The notes under the pieces: generated by a model | What the model saw: only the letters and a program-made list of their open reading frames with translations | The model's database searches: none | What the model was told of the DNA's origin: nothing | Program-made: the position numbers and the translations under genes | In this document: piece after piece, positions 22,060-32,676 of the stretch | How the letters are laid out: each line of letters starts with the position of its first letter | Position numbering within the stretch: the stretch's first letter is position 1 | NCBI GenBank assembly: GCA_003290165.1 | Contig: QNQO01000550.1 | Location: forward strand, 186,001 to 250,000 | Origin: Berberis thunbergii | Lineage: Eukaryota; Streptophyta; Magnoliopsida; Ranunculales; Berberidaceae | Direction: 5' to 3' | DNA: 64,000 nucleotides

Positions 22060-22290
22060 GGCGTCGCGAAATCATCCGTGATGGCTATAAACCGTTGCTA
22101 AAATTTTAGCAAAGGTTTTATATTCAGGACGGTTGATGCTTTAGCCACGGTTCTAAACCGTTGCTAAAAGTTTAGCAGCGGTTTTAAGCCGTGGCAAGTA
22201 TTAGCAACGGCTTAAAACCGTGGCCAGACTTGCCATGGCTTAAAACCGTTGCTAAAATTTTAGCCACGGTTTTAAGCCGTGGCTAGTAAA
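22060..22290. repeat. Left subterminal repeats of CACTA-1
   Basis: Six to seven diverged copies of a near-palindrome of the form (a)gccacggttttaaaccgttgc, alternating orientation, for example agccacggttctaaaccgtt. The core ACGGTTTTAAACCGT is self-complementary. Subterminal repeats of En/Spm-type elements are transposase-binding sites; that function is inferred here. Confidence 0.82.
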
Positions 22291-22761
22291 AAAATTCAAT
22301 TTTTTTTGTCACGGTGTTAAGCCAATGCAGTTCTACTGACAGTGATGCAATACAGGCAATGAAGAGAAATTACAGACTAAAGAACTTGTAATTGTAATTC
22401 TGGATTGATGACAGTAAATGGAATGGATTGTATTCAATAAGAAAGCTAATTCGAGATAGCTAATCTCCTGTAGAGCAAATGCTCAAGTGTACAATTTTCT
22501 TACAAATCAAATGAATCCTTTTTTTTCTCTTATTTATAGTACTACATTTATTGACAACTTGTCTCAGTGTTGATGATTCTTTGCACTAATCAGTCGATCT
22601 AGCAGTTCGAAAGAAACAAAAATATAAATTATTCAAGTAAAGGAATACCTTGCGTAACAACATTATGAAGAAGAGATCATCACGCCAGACAACACCAATT
22701 AGTTTACAAGAACTGAAAACATGAAACCTAGGAAGAATGACCACTCAAGCAGCTTACTTAC

Positions 22762-22945
22762 CACATTTATTGCAGTGGATGAAGTTCTCTTCACCTCCGA
22801 TTCTGTAACAGCAAAAACATAAGATAAAAAACTTCAAATTATTCAAATTTTGAATAATTACTACAAAAAACATTGTATGGAACAAGGATAGAGGATTCAA
22901 CCTGCAAACTCCACATCCATCACAATGAAATTGCTTCTTTGAAAC
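22762..22945 (-). pseudogene. Captured exons of a CHY/CTCHY-RING zinc-finger (CHYR/RZFP34-like) gene
   Basis: Two exon pieces survive. Exon 22902-22945 encodes VSKKQFHCDGCGVC; the intron of about 99 bp starts with gt and ends with ag; exon 22762-22802 encodes RIGGEENFIHCNKC and is followed by a gtaagt donor. This is the CTCHY zinc-finger segment of plant CHYR E3 ubiquitin ligases (DDCGICRVGGxENFFHC in known members), with the metal-binding Cys and His intact. The flanking CHY and RING parts are absent, so it cannot make the ligase. Retained introns show capture at the DNA level. Confidence 0.82.
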
Positions 22946-23626
22946 CTGAAACCCAAACCAGATTGTCAGCTATGTAAATTGTTCATTCCTGAAAAACTAA
23001 TACTGTTTCTAAGTGAATGTCTTAAAACCAAATGTTGCCTAAAGAGTTGCAAGGTGAGTAGAGAGGCAGATTCTACAGTTTTCACAGGAGGAACAAATCT
23101 AGATTACAGAAACATAAGAGCAATCATGAGAGAAACTACACACACATTATAGAGACTTGTATAATCAATTATAGACATCTACTAAAAGAGAGGACTTTTG
23201 TTTGCTATAAAATTATATGCACTGTCCAAATTTTCATAGTTAAAATGAATTTTAAATCTTAAGAGTAGTCCACTTTTCATATTAAAATCGAAGTCTAAAG
23301 CTTAAATTTTCCCAACCCATGGATATAACATATTGCTGTTGAGGCCAATTGAGTATATGTTTCTTTGTTTCATTACCTCTTTTGCAATTAAGCTAAAAAA
23401 CATTTAAACCAATTAAGATAGAATACCCAAATGATCATGCTCATAACAATACAAACACACAAACATGGCTAAAGAATACTATTGAGTAAATCATGTTGAT
23501 GGTCTATACATAGTAGCATACTCAAATCCCTCCAATTGAAATGTTCCCTTGTACATAATAAACATTAGTGCTTAACAAAAGTCTCTAAAAAATTAAAGAA
23601 GACCCTATACTCACCAAGTAGTTCTT

Positions 23627-23732
23627 CTACTGCTTCTTCAATAATAGCAAAGGACCAACATTATCTCCAGTGTCTTTGTTGTGCTTCACATGAGTTCCAT
23701 CACATAGAGGAAATGTACCTGACCTCCAACAG
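23627..23732 (-). pseudogene. Captured last exon of a NEET (CDGSH iron-sulfur) protein gene
   Basis: After an acceptor (ggcag) the frame reads [20 protein letters not shown], then [14 protein letters not shown] and a stop. It matches the C-terminal exon of the plant NEET protein, a 2Fe-2S protein of chloroplasts and mitochondria. The CDGxH cluster motif (CDGTH) and the C-terminal KKQ are intact, with one extra Leu before KKQ. The N-terminal transit peptide and the first cluster Cys lie in exons that were not captured, so no functional protein is expected from this piece alone. Confidence 0.87.
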
Positions 23733-23950
23733 CTGCCAAACACCCCAACACCCCAATTAGAATCTCACCCATATGTTTCACAATCCAATGAGGCATTGAA
23801 CAAAGACAGAAAATGAGAGAATGTTAAATAGTTTGCCTGTTGTTTTGAGTGGTTATCTTAGTCTTTTTCTTCTCCTCTTCAAAAATCAAGCTTGAGAAAA
23901 GAAGAAAGTGAGTTCTAGGGTTTGCTTTGCTGAAAGAAGAAAAAAAATTT

Positions 23951-25114
23951 GAAACAGATCTGAAGAAGAAGAAGAGATCTAAAGAAGAAGAAGGATCTTA
24001 CCTTCAAGGAGATCTGAACCAATTTGATGCTCTTCTTCAGCTCGATTCTCTCTATTTCACTTCTTTCTTATTTTTTTGCAGTGGAATTTCAACACTATCC
24101 TCAAAAGGTATATTTACTAAATTACATTTTTAATAAAATTAATAACCAGTCATGAACATCATCCTCATTGTACTCATCTTCCTTTATATATTTCACTCAA
24201 ATCTTACCTGAACATCATCCTCATAGTTTCATTTTTACATGGGTATTCCAAATTTTGTATCGTAAATTTTCTTTCTCCTTGCTCGTAACATATTTGAATT
24301 GTATATTCTTAACATGAACAAATCTCAATATTTCGACATTACTGAAGAGTCTCTAAGGACAAAAATTAAAGCTTTCCAGCATATACATTCTAATCTTAGA
24401 ATAGCTTAAACCATCCAAGTAGCTAAACCCAGTAAATGAAGTTGTAAATTCCCAAACTACTACTCTAAATATATTCACTTTCCAAGAAAGGAAACACCTC
24501 ATATACAATATTTTAATACTGAGACTAACTAGAACCCTAAACGGATGACAACCTAATTCAATTCAAGCAAAAGTAAGGATCCTCAAATAAAAATAACTTT
24601 CCAAGACATCAAAATTTCCCAAGTTGAAAATCCACTCACAAGAATCATGATTGAAATTGAACAACAGAAGAAAAAACTCAACTTGATAGTAATGAAATAA
24701 CCGAAGATAAAACCAAGAATGAAAAAAAAAACTACCTTGTGATCTCCTCCACCAGTTGCAAACCTGATGCCACCAGGTTGAATATCAATGGAGAAAATCT
24801 GCATTCCTTCATGCCTAACCCAACCTGGCTTCTCTGCAATCATCTTTGCTTCTGGGTATCTAAAATCCCACTTATTTTTCACTTTCCTGCACTCAAAGAA
24901 CAAAAGGGTACTCAAATCCCATGGTTTGGGATCAAAATAGGAAATGGGGTCATCAGAGAAAAACTTATAAAGGTCAAATTTTGTGTGGGTTCTTGAAGGA
25001 TTTTGTTCTCTTGAAACAGATCTGAAGAAGAATAAGAGATCTAAAGAAGAAGAAGGATCTTACCTGGAAGGAGATCTGAACCAATTTGATGTTCTTCTTC
25101 AGCTCGATTTTCTC
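23951..25114. repeat. 102-bp direct duplication inside CACTA-1 (23951-24052 and 25013-25114)
   Basis: Both copies begin gaaacagatctgaagaag and end agctcgattntctc, with only a few differences over 102 bp. They flank the captured HIRA exon and its surroundings. The sequence is rich in gaagaagaag. It could be a remnant of how the HIRA piece was acquired or a duplicated untranslated exon; it has no recognisable coding content. Confidence 0.8.
24736..24843 (-). pseudogene. Captured first coding exon of HIRA (WD40 histone H3.3 chaperone)
   Basis: ATG at 24843 (minus strand) opens [20 protein letters not shown], continuing [16 protein letters not shown] for 36 codons up to a gtag donor. This is the start of plant HIRA, whose WD40 propeller begins with [20 protein letters not shown]. 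The start codon and donor site are intact. The frame runs past the donor into low-complexity sequence, and the next HIRA exon was not seen. About 130 bp upstream on the minus strand may be HIRA 5' UTR. Confidence 0.88.
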
Positions 25115-25274
25115 AAGATCTAAAGAAGAAGAAGGAGAAGAAAAGTTTGAGAATCTGCTTCGGTTCTTCATGTTCTTCTTTAGTTCGTCCTCTCCTTCTT
25201 TCGTCCTTCTCCAAAGCGGGAAACTGCTCCCTCCAAAGTGCGAAAGAATTTTCGCCAAAGCGCGAAAGTGATTG

Positions 25275-25435
25275 GTCTTATAGCTACGGTTTTAAACCGT
25301 TGGTAGTTATAGCCACGGTTTAAAACCGTAGCAATCCTTTTGGTGTAGTGTTTTTTGGCCACGGTTTTACTTTTTAGCCACGGTTTTAAACCGTTGGCCG
25401 TTATAGCCACGATTTTTAGCCGTGGCCACCTCCCC
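25275..25435. repeat. Right subterminal repeats of CACTA-1 with an internal terminus
   Basis: About five copies of the tagccacggttttaaaccgt motif. Between them, ccttttggtgtagtg ends at 25351, an exact copy of the true terminus ending at 25463. The right end therefore carries two potential cut sites 112 bp apart. Confidence 0.8.
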
Positions 25436-25463
25436 GTAGCTAAACATGCCTTTTGGTGTAGTG

Positions 25464-25813
25464 AAAACTCTTGGAGTTAAGAGTCAAACTACAATTTTTT
25501 GTTCTTATTTGTAATTTAACGTATAAAAACATGTATGAAAAAAATCAAAAATAGCTTATGGGTTTTGGCGAGTTGGGTTTGAACACCCATGCGACCCGTG
25601 ATTCAGGTACACCCATACCTAAGGCACTATAATCAATTTCTTGGTTCGATAAAAAAGGAACCGAACGCAACTCATGGCCATCTCTAAATTAGGCACAATT
25701 TATGGCTCAAAAAGATTATGTATTATGATGCGATAGGCAAATTTTATGAGTGTTTGTAACTTATTGGTTGGCATTTTATTTTATAGGGTGGAGGAACCTT
25801 AATTAAAACTTAG
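25464..25813 (-). repeat. Flanking segment R, copy 2 (inverted)
   Basis: Reverse complement of 6554-6910 with scattered substitutions; the remainder of the copy (to TAAAC) is at 21932-21976 on the other side of CACTA-1. Its outer end joins gypsy internal sequence at gatcta (about 25811-25816). This is the breakpoint of the tandem duplication. Confidence 0.87.
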
Positions 25814-25947
25814 ATCCTGTGGTAACACATGTACGACGTAGGCTGCGTGACGGTTGAGTATCGGTTACTCCTCCACAATTGATGGGGTTGCCTGCAACGC
25901 CATTAATTGAACAAACGTGGTCTACGCAGTTTTCTTGAGAACCGCCG

Positions 25948-26880
25948 TTCCAACTACGTTGGGTCCAGAACTGTGACACCCCTCAATTCCAACCTATTGG
26001 ACGTACTAAACTCCATGAAAAACTGGGAGGATTTGAAGTGGCCCCGAAGCAGCGTGCAGACCCTGCCAAGCGTGACTACGACAAATATTGCACGTACCAC
26101 AATGAGGGTGGCCACGATACCAACGATTGCAAGAGTCTGAGGTAAGAAGTTGAGTACAAGATCCATAGGGGAAAACTGAATGAACTCTTGAACTTTGAGA
26201 AACGACTAAAATGAACCGTGGATCGAGGGGAGTCAGTTATAGAAATAGAGAAGGAGACTCCTAGGATAATTTATGTTCTTCATGGAGTCGAGCCGAATGA
26301 AGATCACTCGTACAGGTCTCGCAAGTCGACCTTACTGGAGATGCGGACACAACCCGCGGATGAGGACAAACACATCTTCCACACAAGGATTCAAAGCCCC
26401 ATTCCCACCTTGACATTTATGAACAAAGACCTCGAGGGAGTTCCAGCGCCTCACAATGATGCCTTTGTCATCTCGATCTCCATTGCAAGGTGGGAGGTGA
26501 AGAGAGCTCTGGTGGACACATGAAGCTCACTTAACATCTTGTTCTACAGTGTGTGCCGCAGTATGGACTTCAAGGTTGAAAACCTAATGCCCCCGGATCA
26601 CCCGCTGATTGGATTCAGCGGGGAGAGATGCTTACCCCTCGGAAAGATAAGGTTAGCAACAGTGGCAGGGGAGCCACAGCTAAGAAAAGTCTTGTTTCTG
26701 AACTTCATGGTAGTAGATGTGCGATCAACCTACAACCTTATCTTGGAAAGACCATGGCTCCACTAGATGGAAGCAGTAGTTTCCACCCTTACCAGTGCGT
26801 TAAGTATATCTTTAACCACTCCGAAGGGACAATACGAGGAGACCAAGTTACGACACGAGGCTGCCATTACGCCGCACTGA
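25948..26880 (+). pseudogene. Gag 3' end, zinc knuckle and protease of E2
   Basis: The zinc knuckle KYCTYHNEGGHDTNDCKSLR (about 26083-26142) keeps the CX3HX4HX4C pattern of Tat-like gag. Then LHGVEPNEDHSYRSRKSTLL, FMNKDLEGVPAPHNDAFVIS and WEVKRALVDT lead to the protease active site, where TGA (26521-26523) replaces the Gly codon of DTG. After it come SSLNILFYSV, LIGFSGERCLPLGKIRLATV and VVDVRSTYNLILERPWLH. E1 has the same stop, so the protease was dead before the duplication. Confidence 0.85.
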
Positions 26881-28785
26881 CACATATAGAATGCTCCCAA
26901 ATCCAACTACATCCTGCAGAGTAGCCTGAATCATTGCCAGGTCAAACGACAGCAGAAACATCACATTTAAGCGGTACAGGAGCAATAAGCTCTTCTGCCC
27001 AGCGAAACGGAGAGGCCATGGTAAGCAGGAACACATCCCCCGACATTCCGTCGGTGTAGAGATTGATCCCTGCACAAGGTTTATTCTTCAGTAACCTATG
27101 CAATGCCTCGATAGTCCGCCGAACGATCCATAAGAGCAACCCGAATTCAATTCAAGGTCAGGAATGATTTATCTCCGTCAATAGTCAGTCTACTTTCAAT
27201 TGTTTATTTCCCTTTCCATAGTCAATGTAGAGTCTTAATTCTTAAAAGACTTATGTGATTTGCAATCATTTAAGAAGTAAAGGAAGAATTACAAAAACAG
27301 ACTCTATTGATTATTGGAAAGATGTAACAATAAGTGCCTTGAGGCGGATACAAAAGACTACATATTACAAGCATCTGAAATTATTGCAATATGAAGTAAA
27401 GACTCACTTAGATGATCTAACTCCGTAGAGGTATCTAAAGAAGGCCATGCAGACCCTCCGATGGGACCAATCCGCAAGTGATAGGAAAAATATGCGAAAA
27501 GACTTCGCTCGACCCCTTCCCAAGATAAAGACAAAGTGTTTGAGGGGATTGAAAGGACCGAGTGGTCGATTGCTCCGTCAAATCGCCCCTGGAAAGTGAC
27601 CGTACAATAATGCTGTAGACCTTACAACGGGCTACTGATTTTCTCAAGAGACATCCCATCCGAAAACATTGCACATCGGCTAACACTTTGATCAGCCATT
27701 GGTTAGCAGCGGGATCCATGAAATCACGGACACAAACGACACAAAGTAACACCAAGGCATCTCCCTTGGTAGGAAACCGGTACTACTTCTCCGCATTATG
27801 AGAAGGAATTACGAGATCTCGCAGATCAACTACATGCCCACCCAGAACAGGTGACCACGCATAACAACAACTATTATCGTGCCTGATTAGTGCAAATGTT
27901 AGAACATTTGGAGACTCCAGAGAAGGAGATCCACCTTCAGTCTTTTGAAAACCCAAAACATTTTCTTTACACAAGAACATTGCAGGAGATAAGCTCTGCA
28001 AAAGATAGTGCTATAACGATTGGAAAACACCATTATATAGGCATGATGGTTCACCAAACGGGCGGTCCAGCATTAACTGCTAAGCATTGAATACCATATG
28101 GAAAACAGGGAAATGACGGTTCCGAAGGAAACTGCGCAGACCATGTTCATTCAATCAATGGCATTGCACGCAACCCCATCAATTGAGGGGAGTAACCGAT
28201 ACTCAACCGTCACGCAGCCTACGCCGTACACGTGTTACCGCATGATCTACGCCATGCACGTAGCGTAACCATGCAGGAAACCCTAGCTCTTCCTCTGCGA
28301 GCCCATGGGATCGGCCCACCATTCAGACAATATTTTGTTATATGTTTGGCATGAGCACAAATCCAAATCAGCCTTGACGCACGGATCGTACTTATGGATC
28401 GCTTGTTTGTTTTAAGGTAATGTTGTCCACATAATGCGCAACATTGGCGGACATGGGTTCGCACGCCCTCAAACAGGTAGAACACCTCTCCAACCGGGCA
28501 AACTTAGTCAGCCAAAAGCTAATGATGACAGCTTCTGGTACATCCAGACACCTAGTCAGCCCAGTACGGATCCCAATGGTCTAGGAAGTTGCGCCTGGTG
28601 ACGACGACTTGCCAGGGATTATTACCTCCCGCGATCAATGATCGTCGAACCCTATCAGGTAAGCCTAGCTAGTGACGACTGGTAGCAAAATCTTCTGATC
28701 AAACCTCAGACCTGTAACCCCCACTGCGCGGGTGTAAATGGTTTAGAAGGTGGGAGCCTAGTCAGTCCTGAACTGATTCTGACGG
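26881..28785 (+). other. Non-coding internal DNA of E2
   Basis: The first 1.2 kb align with E1 19141-20288. The stretch 28110-28249 aligns with the inverted piece 25947-25811. After 28249 the sequence is unique in the window until the minisatellite begins near 28690. No RT, integrase or other domain was found. The last part (about 28690-28785) is one unit of the 125-bp minisatellite. Confidence 0.75.
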
Positions 28786-30605
28786 TAATTTAAATGGAAA
28801 ATAGGGGTTACAGTGTTTTTAAAAGAAAACTAAATTAAAGATAAGAAAAATAAAATAAAATGATAGAATGAAATGAGATGGATGGAATGAAATGGGTTTG
28901 GTGGGCTTGGACTCACCAATGAGTTAGCAAAATTATCTAAATCTAAATTACTGAATTTAAATACGAGAAGCTTAGGGATGAGAATCCCTTGCTTACACCG
29001 AAAATATGATCGTTAAAATCCAATTTAAATTATATCATGTTCTTTTAAACCTTAACAAATTATTTCAAGCTTGATAAAGAGTACTTCTAACTACCAAGCA
29101 TATCAAGTTTAGTTACTTGAACATGCAAGGTGAAAGCAAATTATCAGTTTCAGAAATAACTTGTAATTAGCAATAATATCTTAATTCAGTAAAATAAATT
29201 ACAATAAAATTTACAAAACTCATTCGGCTTGTCACAAGCTCGATAGGGTGTCAAACAGCAGTTGGTCCGAACACAAATCCCGAGACAAAAGGCCCAAAAC
29301 GCTCTGTGGTGGTACAGAGTGATTCTGGGGGTGGAAAATAGCCAAAATAAGTTTTTATTCAAATTTCCCTCCCTGCTACAGTACTGCTACAGTACTGCTA
29401 CAAGGAACAGTGAAGTGCGAGCTTCTTCTCCAGCGAGACGACGGCTCTCGCGGCCTGGTTTTCGATCCTCTCGGCCTGGTTTTAGCTCCTCTCGAATCCA
29501 ATTCGACTCTAGTACCTGCAAAAGACGAATTGTGGTGAAGAAAACCAAGAAAAACAGCAAACAAATCAAGGAAAAATAGGAAGGAAACTCCCTGTTTCAG
29601 GGCTGTTTCGCGACTCTGCGCGGCTCAGTCCGGCGGTTCGTCGCTCCTTCGCGGCTGGATTCGTCCTCCACGTGGTCCTAGAACCTGTAAAAGATGAGAG
29701 AGGGTGAAGAAAACCAAGTAAAACTGCAAATTCAGAAGAGAAACAGGGAGAGGACACTCCCTGTTTTTGCTCTGTTTCTGCTGTTTTTGCGAGCTCTGTT
29801 GCGGCTTCCTTCGTTCTGTTGTGGTGGTAGGATTCGTGCAGAGGTGATGATGGAGGTGATGGATGATGTGGGTTGAAGGATGCTGAAGATTCGGGCGTGA
29901 AACAGGGTTGTCACACCCCTGTTTCACGGTGGTTGGCGGTGGCGACGTGCTGTCTGGCGGTGGAGGTAGCGAGGTGACGGTGGTGGTGAGGTGATGATTG
30001 CTGGGGGGTCTGGACAGAGAATGAGTGATTGATAGATAAATGGTGGCTTGTGATGAGAATCACTTGTGAGAGAGGAGAGGTTTTGATTTGTCTCTAATTC
30101 CTTTTCCCTTCTCTCCCTCCCCCATTGCTATTCTTTTTCATTGATTTTATAGATTGAGAACAAATGAATAGCAAGTGATGTTAGGTGAAGATGGGAGAGA
30201 ACATGGGATGTTGGTGGATGGAATGATTGTGGGAGAATATGGGATTATGGGAGAACGTGGGATAGAATGTGGGATGTTGGTGGAGAATGGTGGATGTTGG
30301 TGGATGATGGGTTTGTTTTGGGTTTGGTTTGTGAGTTTGGTTTGTGGGTTTGGTTTATGGGTTTTAGGTTATGAACTAGGTGTTGGGTTTAGGTTTGGTT
30401 TATGGGTAGGTTTATGGATTTCTCTCTCTATTTTGTACCACCACCAAGTGCAATTCCTTACACAGTCGCCTTAATATGATTTCATCGTTTACGCGCAAAT
30501 TCCTGAAAAGAAATAAAAACGAAGTAATTATTATAAAATATAAGAATCGAAACACTAACATATATAAATTAAGGAGTATAAAATGTATGAATTATGTGTA
30601 TATCA
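28786..30605 (-). repeat. 3' LTR of ET2, outer end missing (left copy)
   Basis: Begins at taatttaaatggaaaatagg, which corresponds to 35380 in the complete right LTR, and runs to TATATCA at 30605. A minus-strand TATA (CTATAAAAT) is at 30144-30152. GAAACAGGG stem-loops are at 29740-29767 and 29896-29928; the second has a perfect 12-bp stem. Confidence 0.9.
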
Positions 30606-32676
30606 AATACCCCCAAACCTATATTTTGCTAGTCCTCGAGCAAAACAATAAAATTCTAACTCACTTTCGCAGGAATCATCGGTTGCACTTACCTTAAACG
30701 TGCAACAAGGCTTTAAACCCCTAGATTACCTCTAGTGGACGAGTTATAGTCTCGTGAGGGTTTCCAGAAAATGTTACCCACAAACATTACTGACTCAACA
30801 AAACTTAGTCACAAAAAACTTATTTTAAAACTTCAAGAAATGCAGGAAACCAACAATGTCATTTTAGTGTATCAACAAATCTCCAAATAATTTATTATTC
30901 TCCAAAGGTTAGAAAAAATTCATAATCATCCTCAACTCAATGTGTGTGTGTGGATAGCACTGTCAACATAACTTTTCATTTCAGAGTAAAACAATGACTA
31001 AATCTCCTGTAGAAAGTTTGTTTTGACTTCAAACCTCTTATGTCACTCACAATAAAGCACTCAGAGATTTGGTATTTCACTCAGCTTATATGTGAGGAAA
31101 AGAGTAAATAATGGAAAACAATCATCTCACATATAGTAATATGAAGAACGGACTTTTCAAGAATGGAATGAACATGATCTCATGGACAGGAATATCAATT
31201 ACTTTTGGGAATGTTGAATCAAACACCATAGGTCTTGGTTATTAAATCTCCACATCTACGAAACCAACCTTTACCTAAGATCAACTAGGACTTTGTTGGG
31301 TTGTAATGGGGGTTGGTTAATAGTTAATAAGGAAGGTCAAGGGATTCTAACAAAAATTTCTAGGAATGTATACACCCATTTAACGAACAATTAGGGCTGT
31401 CAAGAATAAATCAATGTTGCGCACCATCAATTTTTTTCTTCATTCTCACATCTTTATCCTCATTCACATTCTTCTTCTTCTTTCTTTTCTTTCTTTTTCT
31501 TTCTTTATTTCTTTTTCTTTCTTCCATAGAGGATTTATGAAATATCTCACATTTTGCTTTGTCATGCCCTTTTTACACCAAGTATATTCATCCGTACACA
31601 TTCCCAAAAAATTGGGTAAAGGTTAATGGGTTAACAAATAAAAGGTTAATCTATGGCTCAAAAGGCTACAAAAAGTTAATGTTATGGGTAAGTTAAAAGG
31701 CTAGTTAATGGTTTAAAGACAAAAAAGCCTAGATCATTTCCTAAGTTCGGGTCAGTATTATGACATCTCAATTGAATAAGCCAAGAAGTTCTAGTGTAAT
31801 AATTCAATTTTTATGTCATTTCCAAAGCAATTGATCAAAAGAATGAAAATAATGAGATCATCAACGAGTTAATGTAGACTCAAGAAAAATCAGAGTTTAT
31901 GTATAACCCTCAGAAAAATAGAAAGGCTCAAAGCTTCCAGGGTTAAGTCTCCACTATTATTCTAAGGTTTTCTAGTATATATTTCACTCATCAACTTCAA
32001 GTTATGCTACATGGCTCATGGTGCAAAGATAATTGAGTTGAAAAATCTCATGAACTAGATCTAACTTAAGGATTATACTAAACTTTCAGTCTTTATCGAT
32101 ATACCAATATGTCAAGTTAGTTTGTATTTTCTTGAGTATAAAATATTTAAAATTCATTTTCATAATCGCATAAGACCAAGTTTTCTTGACAGAAAAAGCA
32201 ATTTTTTATTTATTATTATTTTTTTTTTTTAAGATAAGAAAAGAAAATACTACAAAAAATTCACCGACTCATGAACCCTACCCCCAAACCTAATCCAAAC
32301 ATTGTCCTCAATGTTTAATAAAATAATTCTGACAAATGAATGAAGTAAGTACATGAGAGGAGGTTAGAACAATATTACCGCGGTGAAGATTTTACCAATT
32401 TCCAAGAAGTCATCCATCAATGAGGCTCACAAACATAAGAATCATGGAGTTTTCATTAGAAATCGATAAAATGCAAACTCGACACTAACAAAGAAAACTA
32501 AAAAGAAAAAGCAAGTTGGAAGTCAAAACTGTTACGGAGCTAACGAGTATGAGTGAAACACAACTAAATAGGGTACTCGAAAATCAATCCAGACTAACAG
32601 CAAAGACACACAACTAAAGCTAGGCGGCCTCCTAGGAGCGCTTGGTTTACCGTCATCAGCCCGACAAATATTCTTC
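30606..32676 (-). other. Non-coding 3' tail of ET2
   Basis: Starts with the polypurine tract and the cctcgagcaaaac block. It parallels ET1 11455-14418 block by block, but lacks the LINE insertion. The best-conserved part is 32527-32655 (gttacggagctaacgagtat ... agcgcttggttta), next to the ORF stop. No coding frame was found. Confidence 0.8.

Larger units (their letters stand above)
21977..25463. mobile_element. CACTA-type element CACTA-1 with captured host-gene exons
   Basis: Ends are CACTACACCAAA and (c)TTTTGGTGTAGTG, flanked by AAA on both sides. The uninterrupted copy of this site in segment R at 6905-6914 has exactly three fewer A residues, so the 3-bp duplication is confirmed by an empty site. 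Subterminal arrays of agccacggttttaaaccgtt-like repeats occupy both ends. No transposase gene was recognised in 3487 bp. Instead the interior holds exons from at least three unrelated host genes, all on the minus strand. Confidence 0.9.
20289..25947. other. Inverted segment of about 5.66 kb
   Basis: Left and right junctions each join unrelated internal positions of the gypsy element in opposite orientation. If the segment is read reversed, E1 continues from 20288 into 25947 and onward with the same sequence order seen uninterrupted at 28080-28249. Likewise the gag at 20289 joins the gag/zinc-knuckle region at 25948. Both joins are collinear with the other copy, except that about 37 bp are missing at the left join. 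An inversion with breakpoints inside two copies of the same element accounts for both. Confidence 0.85.

Noticed and set aside
24583..24735. Extension of the HIRA frame beyond its first exon
   Set aside because: It runs through an apparent intron after a gtag donor and becomes a hydrophobic low-complexity string; only 24736-24843 matches HIRA.
19141..28785. RT or integrase of the E1/E2 gypsy copies
   Set aside because: Both non-coding intervals were read on both strands for YxDD, LNKA and PGTPQQNG-like motifs and none was found; the family appears RT-less.
29262..30474. Paired frames at 29262-30474 and 35856-37070 (up to 145 codons)
   Set aside because: Same reason: LTR copies of ET2, with low-complexity Gly/Met/Trp repeats at 30175-30474.
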